A DNA stretch of 64,000 nucleotides from Diprion similis (GCF_021155765.1 NC_060114.1:372001-436000); one strand, 5' to 3'; shown: positions 11,908-24,201, counted from the stretch's first letter. Numbers and translations are program-made. Notes: generated from the letters alone by a model not told the origin.

Positions 11908-13417
11908 GGGAAGACCCTACTCAAAATAAAAACTTTGGCACTTTTCTCATAATTGAATTTTCTTTTAGATCATGTACAAGTGTACTCAAAAACTAAGAAA
12001 ATGCCCTCTTGAGCTTAAGGATTGGTTAAGAAATACAGAAGTTCCGCACCGTTAAGTAGTAAAAACATAGCAAACTTCAAAATGCTCCTTGCGCATTAGA
12101 AAAAATCCTTTGATCTTCATCTTCGCAGAGAGTGTTCAGGGCACCCAGGCAAAGAAATTTAAGGATCGAATTTCAAATTGATCTACTCATCCCTACATAA
12201 TAACAAGAAACATATTTTTTCCACGAAACTTTAGCATTTTTCATGTTATCTGGGTCTAAAAAACTATGTTCCTTATACAGTATAATAATATCGATCCCTC
12301 ATTTTGTGTATAGCATATGTGTGAATCTTCACTGCGAAGGACAAGTGAATCCGAGCAGAACTCATGCGCAAGGGGCAATTTGAGTAACTAAAAATACAGT
12401 TTTGAGTAAATCGCATTTTAGTGAAATCCAACACAAACAATTATATTCTCTTTAATAAATAGTCCAAGATGATTCAGTAACGCATGTCATCGAATGTTTC
12501 CATTAAATCATTTAACATTTTGTATTTGCTCATCTCCTGCATCTCGTAGCACCCAAGCATCTCATCATGTCTCTGCCCTTCGCAGCATCAAATATGACCT
12601 CGTGAAGTTGATCTTCTTCGCCTCTCATGTCCAGATTCACCGTCACATGAAATAAAATTGCATGAAAATAACTACTCGAATATTGTTATATAGAAGGCCA
12701 CATGAATACCAAATTTGAATTTTTTTACAAGATAGCTACAAGTACTCACAATAGCCAAACAGCTGTTAATTTTTTGGTTGAATGTTGGATGAATCCATCT
12801 TACCTTCGTTGTTTCCGTTTCGTTCGTTCTGAATTTCGGTTTGTAAAGCAATGAACAGAGATCAAATTTGATAATTGCAAAATTTACACTTGCTGTCAGT
12901 TGTAACCAAGATGACAGTTCGTAGTAAACTAACCATAGAAAGCCAAAACAGGCGGAAAAGCGCGAGACAATCGCTCCTTTGCGCCCTCCCTAGCAGCGCT
13001 CCAAGAGACTAAAATAATAACGATAAACGCCTTTTCGGGTTATAATTGTGTCGGTAGGTCGCTCTGTCGATATCTATACACGCTAATACTCGAAACAAGC
13101 GCGACAGCCGCGTACGAAACTGTAACAAGTTTTGTAATGTATGTTTTCTGAAAAGCAAGTTGCGTATTATGTATTTTATGAAACTCACTTCGGTTGGTAT
13201 TTTCAACTCTTTTAGGTAATTTTAAAATCCTCTGATGTATGAAAATGGAAGTAAAATATTTGAGTTTAACATTCATTTACAAAATAATTCGGCAAACCGG
13301 CTAAAAAAAATCAAACTATCAAAAATGGTTGTCTGACAGGTCGGGCAGTCTCCTAGAGTAATTTTCCGCAAAAAACGAAAAATCGATTTTTGGTGAAAAT
13401 TTGGGTAGGGTCTTCCC
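11908..13417. mobile_element. TTAA-flanked DNA element, 1,510 bp
   Basis: Perfect terminal inverted repeat GGGAAGACCCTAC with TTAA on both sides (11904-11907 and 13418-13421). Excising the element with one TTAA rejoins the gypsy zinc-binding domain codon for codon (KRV joined to KKFVENC). No ORF long enough to be a transposase, so it is probably non-autonomous. TTAA suggests a piggyBac-like or related family. Terminal sequence differs from the MITE at 3110-3700. Confidence 0.85.
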
Positions 13418-13692
13418 TTAACACGCTTTGACATATGAGAAAACCAATACAGCTCGTACAACTCATCTAAAGTCTTTTCCCAACCCAAATGGCAGATATT
13501 CTCATGTACGTGATGTATCAGTGACCACACCATCAGTCTCGGCACTACAGGTAACGTTAATTGTTTCGATTTTCTGTTTATCGTCCGCATCAAGATTGTG
13601 TCTCTAATTGAATATGTTTTTGCTCTCTCCGACCCTTTCATTACCTCACGGTACAAAGTTTTTAGTTTTTATTTCATCATCTTTTTCCTGAG
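13418..13692 (-). pseudogene. Gypsy integrase zinc-binding (H2C2) region
   Basis: Minus strand encodes a linker and HHVHENICHLGWEKTLDELY...WFSHMSKRV, the His pair of the retroviral-type HHCC domain. The Cys pair (CILC) lies beyond the TTAA insert. A shift near 13650 separates it from the preceding VAQEKDDEI segment. Confidence 0.8.
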
Positions 13693-13696
13693 CTAC

Positions 13697-15304
13697 TGAT
13701 ACTGGCAAGGGTGCGTATCAGTAGAGTGGGGGGAGGGGCGGAGGGGGGGGGGGGGGAGAGAAGTGGAGTGTAGAGAGAGAAAAAAGAAAAGAGGGGGTGG
13801 AAAGAAAAAAATGGTTAGCGTAGGTGAGCGGGTTGTTTAAGGGGCCGAGAGAGGGGGGGGGGGGCCTATAGGCGGTGTCGACGATGAGGGATGGGGATGA
13901 TGATGACACGTGGCCGAGGAGGAGGAGGAGGACGGGGGGTGATGGGTGTAGGAATGCGTTTCGGGCGGCGTGGCCCGATCTGGTGAGTTACCGGTCGTGG
14001 CGCCCCCACGTATTGGTCCCGGGGTATTGGCCGGGTGGCCACCCGGATGACGGCCGCGGTGTCCGGTGGCGCGTTCTCCTTTTCTGGTGGGGCGGTGTCC
14101 CCCTTGTTGGCGGGGGTTGTGGGGTCCGGGGAGGACCAGTCCGACAACGTCGGTACCCTGTATCGGACCTGGATGGGTATGCGGGGGTCCCGACGCGGTT
14201 TGGCCGGTGGTTCGGTCGGGAGGTCGATGCGCTGCAGCCTTGCCCGCCAGGTGATGTCGGCCGCGTACGCCCGTGCCCAGCGGAGGGCCACCCGCTGTTC
14301 CGGATCGAGGGCGAGGACGTCGAGGGCCTCGTGCCTCGTGGATGATGGTGGCGGTGAAATGGTGACGGGACGGGTGTGAGGAGTGATAGAGAGATTAGAT
14401 TGATTGATAGAGGTTTTATTGCCCATTGTTGAACAAATGCGTAGCTACTAGAGCTACAAGGCTTACATTTGTGTGCGTGCGCGCGCGCGCGTGTGTGTGC
14501 GTGCGTGCGTGTGTGTGTGGTGTGTGTGTGTGTAAAGATTGGCAGAGAATGCTAGTTGCTCGATGTAGTGCAGGTAAAAAGAGTTTTTAACGAATGATAG
14601 TGCGACAACCAGTCATGTTTGCGAATGTTTATTATTTGTTGTTTAATGTTTATTTGCTCACTCCACTCTCGATACAACCCGATAAGCGGCGGCCGGTTGG
14701 TGGCAGAGCAGTATCGCGAGAGGTGCACTCTCGCGCCCTGCGAATACTACGAGTACTAGTCCCGCGAATACTAGTCTCAACGCACGAGGGGGATGAGCAC
14801 GGGGTCCTGTGAAAGGAGGTAAGACTTCAACCTGTCATTAAAAACAGGCAAAGACGGAGAGCTGATGATGTTCGAGGGGAGACTGTTCCAGAAATAGGCC
14901 CCCGATACAGCGATCGAGAACCGATATGCGTCAGTCCTGTGATGAGGTATGACCAGAGAATGCTCGCGCTGATGCCTCGACGGTCCCGGATGAATGATGG
15001 ACCCCCACCGCTGACAGCACCATAGATTATGCACGCAACGGCAAAGCACCGTGAGTCCCCAACAGACAGCCAGCCGAGGCCGTGACGATAGCGTGAGATG
15101 GAAACATCTCGCGGAAGATTATAGATGTACCGCACACCCTTGTTGGCGAGACGTTGGAGTTTCACGTCGTTGACGCGGCCGGCCCCAAGTAGCGCTGCCG
15201 AGCAGTAATTGAGGTAAGGCAACAGGAGCGCGGTTATTAGGCAACTCCGCAGGCCCAAGTCCACGTAGTCGCGTAGAAGACGCAGCCTGTGCAGGACCCC
15301 CCGC

Positions 15305-15335
<31 letters not shown>

Positions 15336-15779
15336 TATATATATATGAAGGAAAAGATAATGAAAGGGATAGAGATAGGTGGATAGGTGTAGAAGAAAGA
15401 CGAAAACAAATCCTGAAAAGGACGGGTGGTTTGCTTCTTACGGCTTGGTTTATTTCGGTAGCTGGCAACTGGCTGAGGTAGGACGAGTCGCTTGCGCTGC
15501 TGGCTGTCGAATGCTGAGAGTGACGATCCCGGCCGGCGGCCGGGATCTTGTAGGCAAGCGCGGACCATGGAGAGAGGCCGGCCGGCTGGACGATCGGCGC
15601 GGGCGGATGCGCGAGCGTTTACGCAGTGTATAAGGTTGTGCTCGTTTTGCATAAGAAACCGTGTTAATTTGCCCGCGCGCGACCTTTTCCCAGCCGGCGC
15701 AGAGCCGGGCCGCTGCCGATTTCTCTGCAGGACCGGCTCTTTAGCATGTGAGCGTCGGGCCAGGGAGTTGCGGGTAACA
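13697..15779. mobile_element. TG..CA insert, 2,083 bp, in the gypsy remnant
   Basis: Starts TGATACTGG and ends GGGTAACA, flanked by CTAC (13693-13696 and 15780-15783). Removing it with one CTAC rejoins NWLIV to AQEKDDE in one frame. Contents: a G-rich low-complexity stretch (13725-13865), a GC-rich segment (13866-14390) with overlapping Pro/Arg-rich frames on both strands that I do not accept as genes, a LINE 3' fragment, an (AG)n tract and a GC-rich right end with a near-perfect palindrome near 15525. Ends and 4-bp TSD fit a solo LTR that was itself hit by a LINE. Confidence 0.65.
14395..15308 (-). pseudogene. LINE 3' fragment: C-terminal region of a CR1/L2-like ORF2
   Basis: Minus strand encodes LLPYLNYCSAALLGAG, KLQRLANKGVRYIYNLPRD, LGWLSVGDSR and, after a frameshift near 15000, AYFWNSLPSNIISSPSLPVF. 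This is the conserved region downstream of the RT in CR1/L2/Rex-type LINEs. The 3' end at about 14395-14430 shows AATAAA followed by ATCAATCAATC, a short tandem tail as in these LINEs. It is 5'-truncated next to an (AG)n tract at 15303-15332. A GT microsatellite (14468-14535) lies in its 3' UTR. Confidence 0.75.
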
Positions 15780-15783
15780 CTAC

Positions 15784-16170
15784 GATCAACCAGTTATCAG
15801 CTAATTCAATTCTTTTATTCAAATCTTTCTTGACTATTTTCAGTACACTTTTTGTAGTGACTAGATTTCTTGATGAAAAGTCCGCATGCTTCATTCGATC
15901 ACCCTCGCGATATTCTATTTCAAATTCGAACGACTGCAAATATGCCCACCAACGGTAAACTTGTGGCGTAAGATCTTTCTTAGGGCTTGCGGCTTTAAGC
16001 GAATTACAATCAGTTACAACTAGAAACTTACGTCCTTCTAAATACTGTCTAAAATGTTTTAATGCGTTAACAACTGCAAGAGTCTTCACTTCGTGAGAAT
16101 GGTAACGAGTTTCAGCATCTATGGTACGTTTACTATAATAAGCGATTGGATGTTTTTCTTACGCTAGGCC
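15784..16170 (-). pseudogene. Gypsy RNase H fragment
   Basis: Minus strand reads EKHPIAYYSKRTIDAETRYH, EVKTLAVVNALKHFRQYLEG, FLVVTDCNSLKA and YREGDRMKHADFSSRN. These are the E, D and D-box blocks of Ty3/gypsy RNase H. The upstream TDAS block and RT are gone. The reading frame passes into the insert at 15779, which produces a false C-terminus there. Confidence 0.85.
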
Positions 16171-18362
16171 CAAACTTGTTAATTGTTTAACATCGGAACT
16201 GTTACTACGAGGTTTTGACTCTAATCTACATACTGACGCTAGTGCACTCGGATATGGTATTAGCAGTTTCACGTTTTATCGACCAAGCAACTGACCACGC
16301 CGGTAAACAAAGTTCTTCATAACCAACAACTGGCGCGTGCAAAACGTTGGTAACATACCGTCGTCATCGTGAAATTGAAAAGTTGAGAAAATCTCGCACA
16401 AGTAAGTAATATGTACGGAGAAATGATGCAGCGGACAGATGAATGCCAATCAAATATACAGGGAATTCCATGACATCGCGATCAAGATTCTACGTCGATG
16501 TCTCAGATTGGCTTCATAACTTTTTGCATTGAAGTACATGACGAAAAACGCAATTACACTTTTTTTTAATTTTTCGACCCAGCATATCTGAAGTATGATT
16601 TAAAAACTGTGGAAAAATTTCACTGCCTGAAATATGAAAATATTGAAAAACATCTTGTGAAATATAACCAAATTTTTTACACCTATTAGAAAATAGATTT
16701 TGTAACTTCAAAAGATGAATGAGAAAACTCAAAATTAAAATTATTATTGTTATTCGATTGCATTTTTGACATATGAATGGACACAAAAATGTTCATTTTT
16801 ACTAATAATAATACAAATTCAATGACAACAATTTTTTTCATTTCTCTTATTGAGATTTTGAAGTTATGAAATCTTCATCTTCAAATATATGTATTATGTA
16901 TTGCAACGTGATTATTATTTAAAAAGGAAAAGAGAGATAATTCTTGAGGGAGGGATAATCACGCTACCCTACAGCGCAGTTACTGACCTGATCACTAGGT
17001 AAAAACGATAATTAGAAAAAGATAGGATCGTTGGGCGCCAGACGCAGTAGCGTCAGAGATACGATAATTAGAAAATACGAAATAAACGAAATAGATCAGA
17101 TTCTACGACGGTTTTGCACAGCTCACTCAGTAGGTAAAGATAATGGTAGAGGGGATGGGTCGTATCCAATTCGATAAAACACAATATTAAAGAAAATGGT
17201 AATAGTATCAAGTGTATTGAAAAGATAGGTAGAGAAATTCAAGTACAGCCAGAGAGAAAGTAGAATTCAGAGATAACACGTGAGCGATACAATTATTCGT
17301 GTGATTTAGCGGTATGAAGCGGGTGTCATCGCGATACTATTACTCGATATAACAATCAGCAAGTTTACAAAGCAGATAAAAATAGGCTAGCATGCAATGC
17401 ACAATCTAAGGTTCTTAAACTAATTGTTACAATTCAAATCAAATAGCTTAGTATGGCGAGAAAAATATGATCACAGAAATACAAAATAATCGCAGCAATG
17501 TGTAGTTAAACAATAAGGCACGATACGAGATAGAAGGTACGAGAATACTACAATTGGTGAGAGAAAGCAAGAGATATTATAGTTAATCAAAAAGCAAAAG
17601 ATATTACAGGTAATCAAAAGCAAGAGATACTACAGTTAATCGAGAAACAAGAGATACTACAATTAATAGAGAAGTCAAGGATTACAAATCCGTTGAATAA
17701 TTCGATAATTGAAGTGAAGTTGCAAAGAGTCAGATATAGCGAAATATTATAAAACAGATACGATAGAAATTACAAGAAAAATTAGAGAAATACGTAGGTT
17801 CTAGCTTGCGATGTATGCGATACGGCGAAATATTATAATCACGATAAACAAGAAATAGTTATCTTGACGTGGCAAGAACAGGTATTATGGAGAGAAAATA
17901 TTATAATGCGACATATTACAAACTAGAGATCTACGGACAAACTACGTAACAGCGGTACCAGCAAAGAAAGCTATGAAAAAGGTGTTATTCGGTACGGCAC
18001 AATACTCCAATGTCAAAAGAGAACAACGGCTATACCGCGCAGCGATATAAGATCGCATACGCGGTACGCTTACGATATAATTACTCCAAGATGTTCGATA
18101 ATAATTAAATCCGAAAAATATTAAGAAATCAAAGAAACGATAGTCGAGAAATTATAAAAGAGATTAAGAGAAAATAGATATTAGGTAGCAAGAAATGGAA
18201 TGAGAGACAAAATTAGAGACTTTATAAGCTAATTAATTTACCAATCACTACTAAGAACAATAAATCAGAGATTCGAATAAGACAAGATAATCAAAGATAT
18301 TCTACTGAAGCATAAGTAAGGCGCTTCTATTCAGAGATATCAGGAAATCATTCAAACGAGAT
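16171..18362. other. Long non-coding AT/purine-rich region
   Basis: No supported gene in 2.2 kb. Contains a degenerate ~30-bp repeat (about 17560-17680, core AGAGATACTACAATTAAT) and scattered GAAATATTATAA motifs. GTTGGGCGCCA at about 17033-17043 is the reverse complement of a tRNA-Lys-type primer binding site and may mark an unrecognised minus-strand LTR element. No LTR pair could be confirmed. Confidence 0.4.
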
Positions 18363-18971
18363 TGTGACGTTGCACCCCGCGTGCACGTCACAATAAGCCC
18401 CAAACCCGCGGAGCGGGGCCGAACAATGCCGAACCGGCCCGGGCGCACCCGAAGACGCGCCGGGCCGGCCGGAGAAGGCACTCTTGTGCCAACGACGTAC
18501 GACGCCGGATGCCCAGAAGCTCCAGTTACGAACGAAAAGGTCAGCTGAAATACATCCCTTCTACCGTGCACCAACCACGCTCCGCACCGCCACTGCCAAT
18601 CACTGCATCCACACACTGCATACCCCTCCGATCCACACCCACACGCCCCCCCCATTCCCCCTACACATCCACACGCTCACACACACATCCACCCCCTTTC
18701 ACTCACACGTTCATTAGCACTAATTCACTAGTTTTAAGAATTTAGATTTAAGAAACACGCTAACCGGCTGGGGCGTGACCAGCCGCCACGCGGGACCGAT
18801 CCATTTTGTCAAATTAGCTCTTAAGATTCGTTAACTGTCAAATATAAGATACCCTTGATTTTCCACGACGCCGGCTCGTAAAGTTACTCTTCCCCGTCTC
18901 TCGTCTCCCTCCTTCCCCCCCCCCCCCCCCCCCCCCCCCCCAAATAAGTGCGGGATTCACCTCCCGTCACA
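18363..18971 (+). repeat. 5' LTR of gypsy element 1
   Basis: 609 bp, starts TGTGACGTTGCACC and ends CACCTCCCGTCACA, matching both LTRs of the copy at 30909-35416. Contains a long C-run (about 18916-18941). TATAAGATA near 18842 could serve as a TATA-like element. Confidence 0.92.
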
Positions 18972-18974
18972 AAT

Positions 18975-18987
18975 TGGCGCCCAACGT
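18975..18987 (+). promoter_or_regulatory. Primer binding site, tRNA-Lys type
   Basis: TGGCGCCCAACGT, three bases after the LTR end. This matches the primer site of Drosophila gypsy-type elements primed by tRNA-Lys, from memory of the family. Confidence 0.85.
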
Positions 18988-19148
18988 AAATCACCCACAT
19001 TAAGTCCCAAAAATCGAGACGAGAAACGAGACAATACACAAATTAATCAGTCTAACAAAGTAGAATCACGACGAGAATATTCGAGATATTTGAAAAGGAA
19101 CGGTTAAAATCACACATATACACGAACTCACAGAATCAAAACAAAATA

Positions 19149-20525
19149 ATGTCAAATAGAAGACACAGCATGCCGCACGGCTCGGCACTCGACGACACAG
19201 ACACACACACCCGGGCGCGGAACCAAAACAATACGGTACACGGCGACGCGCGCGAAACCCACAACACAGGCGAGTGGACGCACACACAACACCCATATTA
19301 TCAGCGGATGCAAGTTCACGAACCATTCCGAGACGACGGAAACATAATGAACCACGAGTTAAGCCTATTAGATGCACCTATAAACGAACCGATTAGAGAA
19401 TCACTGCACAGCACACAGATACAACCGAGACGAATCGAACCAATAGACCTCACACAAACACTAAGAATCTCACCACTACACGATCTCAGTAACAGAACCA
19501 TCCAGCCACAAAACAGACTAACACACCCAACAATAGGCGCGGATACATTTATGGGCACAAACAACCTCAACTTAGCAGGAATTCGCAACCTGATAGACTT
19601 TGACGAACCACGACGACAAGACACACAAACAACACACCACACGCATAACCAACCAGTAAACACATACAACACGAGCATGAATAACACACAGCAGGCAACA
19701 ATACCAATGCGAACCATACAAACGTGGAAAATATCATACGCAGGGCGAACAAACGAAAATGCATACGAATTCATAGAAAACCTAAGAGAATTACAGACAG
19801 GATACGACATGACGGACAAACAACTAATAGACAATTTAACCCCGATCTTGGACGGAGATGCGAAAAACTGGTACCGCTTAAACCGCGGAAAATGGCAAAC
19901 ACGCGCGCAATTCGAGATCGACCTACTATACACATTCCAGGACTCACAATACAGAGACAGACTAGAACACAAAATAAGAAATTACATGCAGGGACAATTC
20001 CAACAAATCACACCATATCTCATCGCAATAAGAACACTATTTACACAACTCATACCCCCATACCCAATACACAAGCAACTAGACATAGCATACCGAAACA
20101 TGAGAATAGAATACAAAACGTATATAAAACCATACGACTTCGCAAACTTCGACCAACTAGAAAACGCGGCGAAAATGTGGGAATCAAACGTAGAATGGGA
20201 AAACACCAGACAACAAACGATTAGATCGCAAACACCAAGCTCCCGCCAACAAAACTACACAGCAGCATACCAAAACACAAACACATTCACACCACGGATA
20301 GCAACACACATACAAACACGAGCAGCATTATTACCCACACCAAACATACCACCAGCGTTAACCTACAACCTGCCAACGAACCGCCAAACACAGTACAGAC
20401 CACCGTATCAACACATTCAACCACAGACAAATTCAAACACAGCAATAAGCAGATGCTTTAACTGCAACCAAACAGGACATTTCAGACGAGAATGCCCCCA
20501 CACTCAAAACCAGGGAAACGAATAA
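19149..20525 (+). CDS. gag: Gag of gypsy element 1
   Basis: 458 codons. Structural polyprotein that packages the element RNA. Seen: polar, Thr/Gln/Asn-rich N-terminal third; a capsid-like middle (WKISYAGRTNENAYEFIENL, LDGDAKNWYRLNRGKW, LRELQTGYD) typical of retrotransposon Gag; a Pro-rich tail carrying ALLPTPNIPP (20325-20354); and one CCHC zinc knuckle, CFNCNQTGHFRREC, close to the C-terminus. It starts about 160 bp after the PBS with an A at -3. The last 34 nt overlap pol, and a GGGAAAC heptamer sits just before the TAA. The ORF is intact and about as long as other gypsy Gag proteins. Confidence 0.93.
   Translation: MSNRRHSMPHGSALDDTDTHTRARNQNNTVHGDARETHNTGEWTHTQHPYYQRMQVHEPFRDDGNIMNHELSLLDAPINEPIRESLHSTQIQPRRIEPIDLTQTLRISPLHDLSNRTIQPQNRLTHPTIGADTFMGTNNLNLAGIRNLIDFDEPRRQDTQTTHHTHNQPVNTYNTSMNNTQQATIPMRTIQTWKISYAGRTNENAYEFIENLRELQTGYDMTDKQLIDNLTPILDGDAKNWYRLNRGKWQTRAQFEIDLLYTFQDSQYRDRLEHKIRNYMQGQFQQITPYLIAIRTLFTQLIPPYPIHKQLDIAYRNMRIEYKTYIKPYDFANFDQLENAAKMWESNVEWENTRQQTIRSQTPSSRQQNYTAAYQNTNTFTPRIATHIQTRAALLPTPNIPPALTYNLPTNRQTQYRPPYQHIQPQTNSNTAISRCFNCNQTGHFRRECPHTQNQGNE
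20513..20519 (+). promoter_or_regulatory. -1 ribosomal frameshift site between gag and pol
   Basis: GGGAAAC in the phase G GGA AAC relative to gag, one sense codon before the gag TAA (20523-20525). It has the form X XXY YYZ used for -1 frameshifting, and pol lies exactly in the -1 frame. The same heptamer, in the same phase, is kept in the second copy (33269-33275). Confidence 0.85.
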
Positions 20526-21222
20526 GGGAACACCTAAACAGGGTGGAGGTAGCTCCCGGAAACAACAACACCAACACACCCGATTACACAACATACACAT
20601 TACACAATGACCCACAGGACCCAAGATTTCACGTGCGAGTGGATATGATAGGCTTCGAATTTAACGCGTTAATAGACACAGGCTCATCTCACTCATATGC
20701 AGGCGCGGAAACCATCAAACTAATACACAAAGCACAAATAGACATATACGACACACCGAACAGAACACCGAGCACAGCGAACGGCTCCAAAACACCTATA
20801 AGCGGAGCTACAATGCTGCCATTGCGAATCGGCAAGGTCACAAAACTCATACATTTCGGCACCGTAACGACACTCGCAGAACCATGCATTCTCGGCGTAG
20901 ACGCGTTAACAGAGTTCGGCATGATAATTAATTACGAAAAAAATACATGGTCAATAGCGGAGCAACCAGAATTAAAATACAACATCACACACAACCCACA
21001 GAAATTACCAACACCAATCGAAGCAACCACACGAGAACAGGCAACACAAACACAAACCCCACAACCAATCACCCACGACCAAGCATCACAAACACACACA
21101 AAACAAGCGAAAGCCGCGGAAAAATTACAACAGGCGGAAGCAAAAGAAAAAAAGATACAAACAGAACCAAGAAAAATACTAACCGCACGGAGATCGCAAA
21201 CAAACTCAACACAAACCCACAT

Positions 21223-21540
21223 GCAAGGGAAACCGGAGGAAACAAATAAAACAAGAAAAGCATTACTACCCACACCGAATTTCCCGCCGAATCCAAATTT
21301 ATACACACAACCGCATCCAACACAAACCCACACGCAGGGAAAACCGGAAGGGAAAATTACAACCAGAAAAGCATTATTACCCACACCGAATTTCCCGCCG
21401 AATCCAAATTTATACACGCAATCGCACCCAACACAAATCCACACGCAGGGAAAACCGGAGAAAAAAAATAAAACTAGAAAAACACTATTACCCACACCAG
21501 ACTTCCGACCGGACCCGAACCGGTGCACACAAACACACTC
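21223..21540 (+). repeat. 111-bp tandem repeat inside pol, 3 units
   Basis: Between protease and RT. Unit anchors (LLPTP codons) are at 21263, 21374 and 21485, exactly 111 bp apart, so the frame is kept. Units read TRK(A/T)LLPTP(N/D)F. Units 1 and 2 are nearly identical; unit 3 is diverged. Confidence 0.9.
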
Positions 21541-24201
21541 AACACAAAGTCACACACAACCACTACAAACACAAGCGTGCGCCGGCATACAGGAGCTCAT
21601 ACAAACACAACACACACAACTACAATCAATAATACACGAGAAAATCATCACACCGCCGGGACAACTAGGCCTCACACACTTAATCAAACACAAAATAGAC
21701 ACACAAGGACACGCACCAATAAAACAACGATATTACATGGTATCACCGAAAATACGGGAAGCAATTTACGAGGAGGTAGAAAAAATGCTGAGAGAGGACG
21801 TAATAGAGCCCTCGAACAGCGAATGGTCAAGTCCAATAGTCATGATAAAAAAACCGAACAATACATACAGATTTTGCCTAGACTTCAGAAAAGTGAACTT
21901 AGTATCTCGGAAAGATGCATACCCGTTACCATACATGACAGCAATACTAGGCAAATTACGACAAGCACAATACATCTCAAAAATAGACTTGAGCCAAGCA
22001 TACTTCCAAATACCATTAGACGAGAACAGCAAACACATAACAGCATTCACAGTACCGGGAAAAGGGTTATTCCAATTTAAACGAATGCCATACGGCCTAT
22101 CAGGCGCACCCGCGACATTCCAAAGACTACTCGATAAACTAATAGGTGCGGACGCGGAACCATATGCATTCGCATACCTAGACGACATCATTATAGTCAC
22201 ACAAACATACGAGGAACACATACACAGACTCGCACACATACTGGACAGAATAACAAAAGCAGGATTAACAATAAACCCAGGAAAGTGTGAATTCGGGTGC
22301 TCACAAGTTAAATATCTGGGATACATCATAGACAAGCACGGCCTGCACGTAGACCCAGACAAAACACAACCAATAACAGACTACCCACAACCAAAAACAA
22401 TCAAACAAATACGGAGAATCATAGGCATGGCCTCGTGGTACAGACGCTTCATCCCAAACTTCGCGGAAATAATCGAGCCACTAACCCGATTACTGAAGAA
22501 AGAACAGAAATGGGAATGGGGAAAAGAACAACAACACGCATTAGACACAATCAAACATAAACTCAGCACGCCACCCACACTCACATGTCCAGATTACACA
22601 CAAACATTCACACTACAAACAGACGCAAGCGGTACAGGCTTAGGCGCCGTGCTAACGCAAACCCTCGATGACGAAGAACACGTCATCGCATACGCCAGCC
22701 GAGCGTTAAGCGAGGCGGAGCGCAAATACTCGACAACGGAGAGGGAATGCTTAGCCGTCGTATGGGCCATCAAAAAATTTAGACCGTACGTAGAAGGGTA
22801 CAAATTCCGGGTCATCACGGACCACGCGGCGCTAAAATGGCTCAGGGAATTAAAAAACCCAACCGGACGACTAGCGAGATGGGCACTAGAGCTTTTAGAA
22901 TACGACTTCGAGCCAGAACATAGAAAAGGAGCTATGCACCACGTACCAGACGCACTATCACGACTACACGAACACGAAGAAATCACACACGCAATAACAG
23001 ACAACACAGACAAATGGTACACATACAAAAAAGCACAAGTACAAACACGACCAGAGAAAAACGAAGCATGGCAAATCCGCGACAACAACCTATATTTCCA
23101 TAGACCAGACCCACTACACTCAAACCTTTTACCCGACACAAACCCATGGAAACTAGTAATACCAAAAAACAACATCACACAAATATTACACGAAAACCAC
23201 AATACACCACAAGCAGGACATTTAGGGATAGAAAAGACATATCAACGCGTAGCAAAAGAATAGTACTGGCCCGGCATGTACCGCGACATAGTCAACCATG
23301 TACGCAAATGCGGAACTTGCCAACGGACAAAAATCATACAAGCAAAACCGGCAGGACTCATGGGACTAAGAATAATCGAGGAACCATGGACAGTGGTAGC
23401 ATCGGACATTATGGGACCACTACCACTCTCAAAAAACAAAAACCAATACATAATAGTATTTCAGGACTTGTATACAAAATGGATAGAGATGACGCCAATG
23501 AAAAAAGCAAATGCGCAAACGGTAGAACGCGCACTCCACTCTCACGTAATATCACGCTGGGGAACGCCACGCATCCTATTAACAGACAACGGTACACCAT
23601 ACATTAACAAACTAATCCGCGAACTCACACAAAAATTCAACATCAGACACACCACAATACCCCCATATCACGCTCAAGCAAACCCGGTAGAACGAGTAAA
23701 TCGTACAATCAAAACAATGATTCAGGCATACATAGACAATGACCACCGGGAATGGGACGCACACCTGCAAGACCTACAATTCGCACTAAACACATGTACA
23801 CACACGTCAACCAAACACACACCAGCATTCCTCAATCTAGGCAGGGAATTGAACCCAACGCAATGTATGAAAAAACAGCTAGAAGATGACAGGGAAATAG
23901 AAACACAGGACACAGACAAGTGGACAGATCATTTAAGACGATTACAGACGCTCCGCGAGGAAGTACAAAGACACCTGGTGGAAGCAAACGAAAAACAATC
24001 ACACTATTACAACTTACGTAGACGTAATATCGAATTTAAGGTAGGAGATAGAGTATTAAAAAAAAATCACACGCTCTCATCCGGAGCAGATAGAGTTGCA
24101 GCTAAACTAACCAAACGATTTACAGGTCCATTTATAATCACAAACAAAATTTCACCAACAATATACGAAATAAAATCAGAAAGCGGCAAAAGTGCAGGAA
24201 A

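Larger units (their letters stand above)
10944..16170 (-). mobile_element. Gypsy-type pol remnant with two nested inserts
   Basis: Minus strand, in order: RNase H (16170-15784), integrase zinc-binding domain (13692-13418) and integrase core with C-terminus (11903-10944). Inserts at 11908-13417 (TTAA) and 13697-15779 (CTAC duplication) separate the parts, and removing them rejoins the codons. gag, protease and RT are missing. No LTR of this element was identified. The 10582-10943 stretch downstream has no recognised function. Confidence 0.8.

Noticed and set aside
13866-14426. 186-codon minus frame and overlapping 114- and 156-codon plus frames
   Set aside because: GC-rich, Pro/Arg-rich, open in several frames on both strands; its minus-strand start lies in the tail of a LINE fragment.
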